Origin: Girardinichthys multiradiatus
Taxonomy: Eukaryota > Chordata > Actinopteri > Cyprinodontiformes > Goodeidae
Direction: 5' to 3'
Length of the DNA stretch: 64,000 nt
Assembly (NCBI RefSeq): GCF_021462225.1
Contig: NC_061800.1
Location: 10,325,002-10,389,001, forward strand
Shown: positions 10,088-18,687 of the stretch, in pieces
How positions within the stretch are numbered: the first letter of the stretch is position 1
Layout of the letters: every line of letters starts with the position of its first letter
Notes under the pieces: generated by a model
The model's input: the letters and a program-made list of their open reading frames with translations, nothing else
Told to the model about the DNA's origin: nothing
Databases searched by the model: none
Position numbers and translations under genes: made by a program

Positions 10088-12870
10088 GTGAGGGAGCATC
10101 TCAGCTCATATGAATGCCAAATTTACATTGAATTACTCTATCTATTACTTTTCATGCTCTTATTTTTGTTAAAGGCTGTTTTAGGGGCAGTAAAACCCAC
10201 CCAAATGAATCCACCAATAAAGCTGGTGATGGTTCGATAGAGGGCAAGATGAAGACGTTTGAGGTAACGTAGGTCAACAAGCAGCAGATACACTACATAC
10301 ATCTTTTATCTCCACTCACATCTTGTGTTGGCCCAGATATGTGGGCAGCCTTGCAACGTTTTTCCATGGAAAGCCTGTTCTTGGCATCATGTTTATGATC
10401 ATTTTCTCTTGGTTGTTTCATTGTGTATTTAGCTTGAGAAATTAACTGCAGGGGAAACCTTTGGGGCAGATGAAGCTTTGATGAAAAAGGTTTTGAAGAA
10501 GCTCGAAGAAAAGGACAAACAAAAGCAGAAACACCGCATCGTTTTCTGTCCCATCACGTCTCGTGTTGGCTCAGATGTGGTAGCAGCCTTGGACACTGTG
10601 AAAGGTAAGGAAGACGGGCATCATTTCTATGCTGTGTTTGTCATATAAAATACCATATGTGTAGCAGCACAAGGGTATAAAATTGTTTATTTGGTGCTCT
10701 GCCCCTTTAAATTCACTTGTCTCACTATGATCATGGTAACTTAAAAAGTGTCAACAACGCCATCTTAGGAATTGCACCGAGGAAATAAGTACAGCACCAG
10801 TAAGGCGCTGAGGTTTGTACACCAATGAGAGAGACATGGTTCCACAAAAAGAATGACATTTATTTGAGTAAATTTATTTTTATTTAACATATATTTTTAG
10901 TTCCCTTTAAAGACATTTCAGACCAAATCCAACCACACTGGATAAAGGAGGGAAAGTGTGCCAGAACGAGGCCTGCCAGCAGGGGAGGGCGGTCCGGACA
11001 GGGTAGACTGGTCCCTAAACTAAAACAAAAAAAAGAGGATAAAACAAATAAATCACCCCAAACACTTGTGGACATGCACTCAACCCAGCACCAACCACTC
11101 GCACAGCACAAAGGATCAGTCCCCCTGAAGGCCGTCCACCACCTTCGGCTCCCAGCCTGGACACAAGGAATGGAGGGTCGGGTTTTATAGAAATACCGAT
11201 GCAAAAAACTACAATTTAGAAAATTAAACAAGATTTACTAAAGAAAATTAGATTGACACTAAATTAGGTAAAGTAACCCAACCTCAGACACATGCACCCA
11301 TTAAAATCACGGCTCCAGTTAAAGAACCTAAAACTCTTAAGACTGCTAACAGCAAGACATAAGGCCACGCTGGATAAAACCCCAAATAAAACCAAAGAAA
11401 AAGGAATCAGCAAAATCCTTAGCCAAAGACACGAAACAAAAACAGAAATTCAACAAAAATGTAGACACAAAACAAAGCAGCAGGGTCTCCACTGAACAGC
11501 AGCAACTTCACTCTCTGCAAAAAATTTAATTTAATAAATGTTAGTTTAGCCAGGTGGTGATTGGTAAAGTGTAGAGGAGGGAGAGCTTTTACCTACCAGA
11601 CCCTCTGAATTACTCCACCTAAACCGGAGAGCGCTTCTGGCCCAGCAGCAACAAGGGGCTCAGCTTGCCAGTGATTTCTAGTTTGCATCAAAATAGTTTA
11701 AATACAGAAATTCTGACAATTAGCACAATATATACCCTTTCTGTGTTGCTATGATCACCTGGGGAGGAGAATTTACTACCACACCCAGCAAAAACAGGAG
11801 GCGCCACTAAGCAATTGCTCCTGAATTCACCAATAAACTGGATTAGGCAAACAGCCATCTACAGTTTTGTGCAACAAAAGAACCAACAATGGACAACCGC
11901 TATAAACAAAAGTGACATAAGGTAGCCCATGTTATCCAGATTGAATTTTCAAGCTCAGATAAAAAGAATTTTTATACTAACTTGTATGTTTTTTTTACTC
12001 CCTGAGGTTGGATGTTAGCACTCTAAATACTACAGATAGTGATTTGAGTTTGGGACTCCAACTGGAGTCATATTTAAGTCACCAGAATAAAAGTCTTCAG
12101 AATAAACTTATACCTGTGCCTTAAAGACTTGAGACTTGACTTGGACTCCTAGTCTGACACTCGAGTCTCGAGTAACAGTTTTCATCTCATTTAATGAAGA
12201 GTAAAAGTAAGCTTTTATTTGAGTTACAGACTGCAGCTGCTGCACATGTTTTATTGTGAAAGGATGAGCTTTATTATTAGCCAGTGTCCTTTATGGATTA
12301 TAGGATGTTAATAACTCATAACAATCAATGACCACATTATGGTCTCTCCAACTGAATGCTGTATTGAATGGCTTTGAATCATATAGGAAATAAAATAAAT
12401 GTAACTTACCTCCAATATTCTCTCGCTGCTAAGCTAGATGTAATATTACAAAGACACTGATTGCAGGAAATTTTAAAAAAGCACTTCCTGTTTAGAGAAG
12501 TCATTGAGAGATTTGTCACTTATTTATTTACTCACAATACTTTGTCTCGTTCATTATGTTGTAACTTATTTTCTTCTTTCTTTCAACAGAGGATCAAGGC
12601 ATCATCCTGGTTCTGATGCACCACACCCGAGATTCTGACTACTCAACTGCTGGGATGAGTTGGTCTGAAACAACCACAAATGTTGACTTGGATGTTCATG
12701 TTCTGTTCCATGAAACTTTGCCAGGGTTACTGACCTGTTCACAAAACGACAAGGCAGTGGATCAAATAGTAGACTTTTTGAAGCAAAAAACAAAACAGAG
12801 AAGATTCACTAAATACTTTCTCAGTAAGTCAAAGCAAAAGGAGAGGGAACCAGACCAAGTAAAAAATTAA
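10072..12870 (+). CDS. Unnamed 185-aa protein, possibly interferon-inducible
   Basis: Four coding exons join in phase: 10072-10087 (16 bp), 10175-10263 (89), 10433-10604 (172) and 12590-12870 (281). The total is 558 bp, encoding 185 aa and a TAA stop. All introns are GT-AG. The start codon is the first ATG after the acceptor at 10060. The protein begins MSKFLGCFRG, then has a Ser/Thr/Lys linker (residues 11-35). A Lys/Glu-rich helical stretch follows (about 50-70), then a hydrophobic core with RIVFCPITSRVGSDVVAAL and a second beta-like strand GIILVLMHHTRDSD. The tail is Lys-rich. There is no signal peptide or membrane helix. I do not recognise a named family. The alternating strand/helix core suggests a small alpha/beta fold, but this is inference. 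The promoter motifs at 6942-6984 suggest interferon control. Confidence 0.7.
10175..10263 (+). CDS. Unnamed gene, coding exon 2 (residues 6-35)
   Basis: The acceptor is ttgttaaag. The exon encodes GCFRGSKTHPNESTNK and following residues up to KTFE, then the donor gtaacg. It starts in phase 1 and ends in phase 0. Confidence 0.65.
10276..10353 (+). pseudogene. Decayed partial duplicate of exon 3 of the unnamed gene
   Basis: Within intron 3, just 12 bases past the donor, the stretch containing catcttgtgttggcccagat parallels the downstream coding exon (cgtctcgtgttggctcagat at about 10556-10575). By eye the similarity extends over roughly 65-75 bases with a few small indels. It is flanked on both sides by similar aagcag and gcagccttg phrases. 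The indels break the frame and no splice signals are obvious, so it appears to be a dead partial duplication of the most conserved part of the gene. Confidence 0.6.
10433..10604 (+). CDS. Unnamed gene, coding exon 3 (residues 36-92)
   Basis: The acceptor is tgtgtatttag. The exon encodes LEKLTAGETFGADEALMKKV, a charged Lys/Glu run, and FCPITSRVGSDVVAALDTVK. The donor is g|gtaagg; the exon ends in phase 1. It holds the first hydrophobic strand of the protein core. Confidence 0.7.
10661..11756. mobile_element. Possible inverted-repeat transposon in intron 4
   Basis: The phrase tagcagcacaagggtata at 10662 recurs in inverted form near 11728-11750 (read on the minus strand as tagcaacacagaaagggtat). 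The enclosed 1.1 kb has no transposase. Several frames of 60-115 codons there show no domain. The ends are short and imperfect, so the boundaries are tentative. Confidence 0.35.
12590..12870 (+). CDS. Unnamed gene, coding exon 4 (residues 93-185)
   Basis: The acceptor is ctttcaacag (ending 12589). The exon completes a Glu codon and encodes DQGIILVLMHHTRDSDYSTA. A hydrophilic stretch with VDLDVHVLFHETLPGLLTC follows, then a Lys-rich C-terminus ending in a TAA at 12868-12870. Confidence 0.7.
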
Positions 12871-12964
12871 GAGTAATCCTCATTTTCCTGAATATTGGTT
12901 ACCTACGCATCCACTTACTAAATATAAAAAATTTTGAAATTCAAAAAAGTTGTATTCTGTAGGA

Positions 12965-12970
12965 AATAAA
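12965..12970 (+). promoter_or_regulatory. Poly(A) signal AATAAA
   Basis: This is the first canonical hexamer after the stop codon of the unnamed gene, about 95 bases downstream. It would give a short 3' UTR. Later AATAAA sequences also exist, so the used site is not certain. Confidence 0.4.
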
Positions 12971-13225
12971 AATGATAGAAGCAATTTAAAAAAAGATTTT
13001 ATACATAAAACTTAAAGTTATTGAAGTGTAACACCTGTATAGAGTCATGATTTTTCTGATATTTAGTAAACTGCCTTCAGTGTCGTAATAATGTATTTGT
13101 CAACTTCCAGTCTGACAAAAGAGCAAAAACAGGATAAAATGTTCAAAGTATTGTATAGTCAAATTCAGTAAATTGAAATATGAACTGATGAGGCTCGTTT
13201 CTCAGATTAAAAGTGACTTTTTAAG

Positions 13226-13385
13226 GATGAGGTGCTGGTGGCGTAGGGGTTAAGCATGCGACCATATATAGAAGCTATAGTCCTTGATACGGTTGTCCCG
13301 GGTTCGAGTCCTTGACCTCGCGACCTTTGCTGAATGTCTCCCCTCTTTCCTGTCTGCCTACTGTTGAAAAATAAAAGCCTGTAGT
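13226..13385 (+). mobile_element. tRNA-derived SINE
   Basis: The head reads ggtggcgtaggggttaagc (A-box-like) and 60 bases later cccgggttcgagtccttgac, a near-perfect B-box. The tRNA-like cloverleaf is not closed at the 3' end. The body continues into a conserved tail (tgtctcccctctttcctgtc) ending in aataaaagcc. It is a SINE, not a tRNA gene. Confidence 0.65.
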
Positions 13386-13865
13386 CCCAAAAAAATATCT
13401 TTTTTAAAAAAGTAACTTTTGAAAACACCAACTAAGCATGTTATTTTTTCATTCAGCCCCATTTATGTATATATTTTTTTATTGATATTATGTAACATTC
13501 TAATCCTAAATGTCATGGTTTCATTGGCTGTAAGGAGAAATTCAACATAATTAACAGAAATAACGGGTGGAAAACACCCATCTGTGTGCCATTAATGTAT
13601 ACAGAGTGTTTCTCTCTGAATTCAAGTACTGAAATACAAAAACTTGTTATTCTAATTTATGTAATATGGCTGTATGCACTTTGTTTTATGGTTGTAAACT
13701 GCTTAATGAAACAAATTCGAAAAATCCAGGATAAAAAGTTTTTGTCATTCCATATTTACATGAAACTAAATTACTTTTTCAGGATAAAGGCACTCGGAAA
13801 TAAATAATCATTAAAACTTGTTTAAGCTCCTCTATCACTTTAGGTTTTAATTCCTCATTGGTAGT
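13386..13865. other. Intergenic, no gene seen
   Basis: AT-rich DNA with only short frames and no recognised repeat. Confidence 0.4.
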
Positions 13866-13869
13866 CCTT

Positions 13870-14365
13870 CTCCATTTTAAGGTTCCTCTGGGGTCCATAT
13901 TGGGACCATTGCTGTTTGTTTTGTACATTTTGCTGCTGGGTTTTATTATTAGGAAGCATAATGTTCTGTTTCATTTTTTAATACCACCTTGGTGCATTGA
14001 AAGTTCTTGGTTCTTTAGCTTTTCACAGTTATTCTGTAGTGAGGAACCATACGTCATCATGCATCATCAAGAGATCTGCAGACAACCAGCTAGTTTTTCC
14101 TTGATGTCAAGAGATCAAAGTGAAAACAAAGATGTGATCGAGCATTCACTGTGGCTGCCACTTACCACTACCTGTCCACACTGTTTAGACATTAGAATCA
14201 TTCATATGTCTCTCTTTTCCACTGGCCTCTGGCAGATTTATCTCGAGATACCAAATAGTCCTTAGAAGTCTGAACTCATCTGGCTTTTATTATATTTTCT
14301 CTCAAATTGTAAGGTACCTTTTCCAACTGTTGTTTTATAAATGTGCTTTATATAAATAAATGTGA
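13870..14365 (+). mobile_element. LINE reverse-transcriptase scrap
   Basis: The plus-strand frame at 13858-14265 opens with VPLGSILGPLLFVLYILLLG. This matches the conserved motif just before the YADD catalytic box of L2/Rex-type LINE reverse transcriptases. The catalytic box itself is lost and later sequence is decayed. The piece ends in a LINE-like 3' terminus (tgctttatataaataaatgt). Confidence 0.55.
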
Positions 14366-14559
14366 CATTGGCATATAACAAGACGTCAATGCCACAACAC
14401 AACTACTGAAAGTAAATTATTATAAAACTTTACATTTAAATCATAGCACAATATTATTTGCCATAAACATGAGTTCGCTATCATGGCATTTTGACTACTG
14501 TTTTTGTTTTCCTTTTAATGTTGTGGTATTTTTGTGATATATTTTGGGCATTTTTATAT

Positions 14560-14665
14560 GTCGGGTTTTAATGACTAATGTTTTTTGTGCATATTTTCTT
14601 TATACAGCACTTTGAGCTGCATTTATTTGTATAAAATGTACACTATAAATAAAAACTGACTTACT
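14560..14665 (+). repeat. LINE 3' tail fragment
   Basis: The sequence cagcactttgagctgcattt followed by cactataaataaaaactgac resembles the end of common fish LINEs, but no coding part is attached. Confidence 0.4.
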
Positions 14666-14669
14666 AACA

Positions 14670-15770
14670 TGTATATTATGCAAAGAGTTTAATAATGTTA
14701 CCCGCATATTTCTGATGATTCTGCAATAGCAGGGTCTAAATAATGCAGTGCCTCATAATGAAAGACAGCAAAAGATTAAAAGAGTACCAAGTTAAGATAA
14801 GGAATACAGATTTTTTCCCCCTCTGATCTTTACCCTTGTAAGGTATAAAAGACCTGTACTGGTCTTCAATATAGAGGAAGGAAAGCATAATTCAGTTTTA
14901 AAGCAATTTTATGTTTGATAAAATGTATCACACATTTTAAAACTAAAGATCATACCTTTTTACTTAAAAATGTAAAATAATTCTCAGAGCTAAAAATAAT
15001 ATAAAATCCTAAATTTTGTTTGCTGCAGCAGTAAATTCAAATTTAGTTCGAATACTTTCTTAATCCCAAAGGGAAATAAAATGTTGTAACACATACAGTG
15101 GGGAGAACAAGTACATTGCCGATTTTGCAGGTTTTCTCACAAAGCATGTAGAAGTCTTTATTTTTATCATAGGTACTCTTCAACTCTGAGTGACAGATTC
15201 TAAAACAAAAATCCAGAAAATGACATTGTGTGGAAGTGGGTCTAGAATGTTTTATGGGGCAGCACAGACAAGAACATGGTGGCACAATCATGTGACTTAA
15301 CAAGTTAATAATAAAAGAAAATAATTTGTGAATTATATCGTAAATATCAGTATCAATGTTTAGCTTTCCAGTGGTATACTATAGTACAAATATATGGATG
15401 AGCAATTGAAATGTTCAAATAATCCCAATTATTTACAAAGGCAGTTACAAGCTTTCATTTCATTCAGTGTCTGTTAACACATTTTAGAAAGATTGAACTC
15501 TACTATAAGAATAGCTTGTTGACTCAGAAAATTAAAACTCTTTATTTTAAATACTTCTTGTAGCACCGTTTCTGCGCGAGACAGACATCAGCTCAAAATA
15601 GCTCGACACCTGTGTAAAAAAAAAAAAAAGTTTAACCATCCCCAGTTGAAAGTGATAAGAAAATTTTGAACCTAGAAACCCCCAAAACATCTTACTGTGT
15701 ACTCACAAAGTCATTGAAATAGTCATTCAAAATAGTCATATTATTGGTAATGGAGTTTAAACGAAAATTT
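14670..15770. other. Intergenic, no gene seen
   Basis: AT-rich DNA with a run of 13 or more A near 15617-15630. No coding exon, RNA gene or clear repeat is visible. Confidence 0.4.
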
Positions 15771-15779
15771 AACATGGAA

Positions 15780-16195
15780 GACTCACCATCACCTCCAGCT
15801 TCGTCTAATTACTCCTCCATCCGGCTCTGCTCCACCAATCAGCGTCAAGTCCGCATTTTTCCCGGCCAATCATCCTTCAAGGCTCCGCTTTAAAAGATCT
15901 TCATCCATGGAACCCTCCGTTCATCAGGTGAACTTTGACCCTCCTCCACCCCATCTCCACCATCTGGCTTCCATACTCCTTCCAAATCTCCTCAGGCCTC
16001 CACCACCAGGATCGGATCCCAGGGGGGAAGACATCTCTAAATCTAACCCTAAGATGTTCATTCATGTCATTCTCAGCATTCGCGTCTTCCACTGGGGTCC
16101 AAGCACCAAAGAAATAAACATTCACTAATAAACTTTTCTAATTGCGTCCCTGTCTTCTCTTTGTGAGTCTATCCAGGTTGAAATGTTATTCCATC
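15780..16195 (+). mobile_element. LTR-like unit (promoter plus poly(A) signals)
   Basis: A compact plus-strand Pol II unit. Two CCAAT boxes lie at 15835-15839 and 15866-15870, and a TATA-like tttaaaa at 15889-15895. About 220 bases later are two AATAAA signals (16113-16118 and 16127-16132), followed by a TG-rich stretch (ttctctttgtgagtc). This order is that of a retroviral U3-R-U5. It sits against the broken end of the minus-strand retrovirus, so it may be a solo LTR of another family inserted there. I could not define TG...CA ends or a target duplication, so a small host promoter unit remains possible. Confidence 0.4.
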
Positions 16196-16208
16196 AAATC
16201 ATTAACAT

Positions 16209-18687
16209 TTAGACTATTTCACTTCTGTTACATTTACACAGTATGAGACATATCACTGGAAGCTCATTTTTAAAATGTGTTCCGTTGTCTGACCTTATTT
16301 TAGCTGGAAAACCGTGTCTAGGGATATAATGATTTATCAAACACTTCACCACAGATTTGCTGTCATCCTTTTTTGTAGGCCATGCCTCTGGCCATCCAGT
16401 AAATGCATCCACACACACCAACAGATATCTGAACCCATTTACTCTCTCATTCATGTCTGTATAATCAATGATAACCTCTTTTCTTGCTATTGGGTCTACT
16501 GGGAACTTTCCAGGTGCTGGCTTCAAGGTTGGTCTAACATTGAACTGCCTGCACATCTCACATGAATTAATCCAATGCACTGCCATTGGTTTCAAAAAAG
16601 GGTGCCACCAGTGTTCAAGATTTTTCAACATTTGTTCCCACATGTCCTACTCCGTGTGCTTCTTCTAGGGATACTTTGGTAAGACCTGGTGGCAAGATGG
16701 GACGTCCATCTGGGCTTCTCCAGATACCATTCTGATCCTCTGAGCCCCCTCGGGACTTCCAAACTGATTTTTCCTCAGGAGAGGCCCCTTTTTGTAATTT
16801 CATTACTTCTTCCAGGGTGGGTTCTGGTGCCCACCCTGCTTCTGAACACAGCATTATGTGCCTGGGCTGATATCCTGCACACTGTTTAGCTGCCTGGTCA
16901 GCTGCCTGGTTCCCTTGTGCTACTCTGGTGTTACTGCTGTTATGTCCTTTGTATTTAATGACGGCTACTTCTTGAGGGAGCAACAAAGCTTCAGCCAACT
17001 TTCTCATTTCCTGTTCATGCTTAATGGGTTTCTGTCCTGCAGTTCTGAATCCTGTCCTCAGCCACTGTTTGAGTTCCACATGTACCGCTCCTGTAGCGTA
17101 TGCGGAATCTGTGTAAATATTAACCTTCTGTCCTGCTCCTAGTTCCAGAGCAGCTATCACTGCCAAAACTTCTGCTCTCTGCGCTGATTGTGTGTCTGTC
17201 AGTTCCTCTGCCTGTATTGTGACAAAATCTGTCCCTGTGTCTTCCACAACCGTGTATGGTGCCTTAAGTCCTTCTGTGTCATGTCTGAAGCAGCACCCGT
17301 CTGTGTACAGGTTTCGGGCATCTGTTAGGGATGTACTTTGTAAATCTGGTCTAATTTTTTCATTGAACTGCACTTTTTCTGCGCAGACATGTGGTGTACC
17401 GGTAATTATTCTATCTGCCATGTTTATTCCTTCACGTGTGTATGTGATGTTTGGGGCCTCCAGCAACTTACTCAGCCTCTGTTGTTTCAATGGTGAGAGT
17501 GTGATAGCCTGAGAGTTCACAAAGGCCACTACACCATGTGATGTCAATATATTACGAGGATGTCCCATCACTACATGAGCTGTTTTTTGGATTATTTTAG
17601 CCATCCCTGTTTTGTGTCGGGTGCATTCATGATGTCTTTGTTCCATATTGTCCAGCATTATTATGTACATGAGGACTGTCCTAATTCCCCCTTTTTTCTG
17701 GAACAGCACACCATTTGCTGTGTGTTCTGTTTTTTCCCTGCCATGGTGTCTCTCTAACTGAACATGCTCCAGTGTGCCCACATCCGTGGAGTGGTTGAAT
17801 ATGCGATAAGTGTTACCTGAGGGCGAGTAAAAAAGGTCAGGGGTTGCCAAAGGCTGCCAATCCTGTAGGTTCAGGGAGCGTTTTAACACACCTCCAAGTT
17901 CACGTGCTTCATGACCTGGGTGCAGAGCCAAAGAGACATGAGGCACGCCATCAGACCACATCCTAAACCACACTTCCTGCTCTTCAGTCAAGTGAACCTC
18001 AGCCACCACTCCTTCTGGTGCTACATAAATGTCTGTGGTAGCAATGTCCCAGTGCGTACCCTCTAACTTGTCAGCAAAGCTTTCCTGGTAACATTCACAA
18101 TTATTTCTATCATAAAACAAGGTGACATGCGGGGGGTCAGGAGGAGGTACATAGGGCGCCAGAGTGGAGACCCAGAATTTCCACCGATGGAAAGCCGAGA
18201 GAATGCCTCTGTGCGCGGTGGTTTCAGGTTGCAGCAAAACCCAGTATATATCAGCCATTGAGTCCTGCAGTGGCTGGAGGAGGTATTGTCCATGTGAAAA
18301 ATAAGTGTTATTGCCACAAAATAACTGGATGCCATTAGGCAGGTGAACCTGCAGTCCATCAGTCCCGCATAAAATGGTTGCTCCCAGTTTTATTAACATG
18401 TCTCTACCCAGTAAATTCACTGGTGTGTCTGTGGATACTAGATAACTGTGATTCAGTGTCTGTCCACCAATTTCAGTCTTTAAAGGCTTGGTATATGGCA
18501 GGACCTGTTTTGCCCCCGAGAACCACATGACAGTTGTAGTCCTAGTGGAGAATGTGTTTGGAGGAGCCTGTTTGATGGTTGAACATGTGGCCCCAGTGTC
18601 CACCAGAAAAGGAAGGCTATTTCCGGACACAGTCACAGACAGCAGGGGGTCCGCAGTCCCGCTGTCTTCTGGGGTCGGTGGGGACCT
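16209..18687 (-). pseudogene. pol: Retroviral pol remnant: PR, spacer domain, RNase H, partial IN
   Basis: The main open frame (18636-16615, 673 codons) contains a retropepsin site FLVDTGATCS (D13). It then has a segment with HVTL (His170) and HVSL (His233). RNase H follows with the catalytic set D446 (YTDG), E489, D510 (YTDS) and D580, and then the integrase zinc-finger histidines (H661, H665). No YxDD reverse-transcriptase box exists. The palm and fingers are deleted, with the junction around residues 305-345, and only the connection region remains (KTAHVVMGHP). A second frame (16643-16209), out of register by a frameshift, carries the CEMC cysteines and two catalytic aspartates (D60 in IDYTDM, D119 in RSDNG). 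It ends before the catalytic glutamate. Confidence 0.85.

Noticed and set aside
10884..11231. 115-codon minus-strand frame in intron 4
   Set aside because: No domain, low-complexity Phe/Leu/Ser composition, and located within a putative inserted element.
13245..13310. tRNA gene suggested by A- and B-box sequences
   Set aside because: The acceptor stem does not close and the sequence continues into a SINE body; the same holds for the head at 8585.
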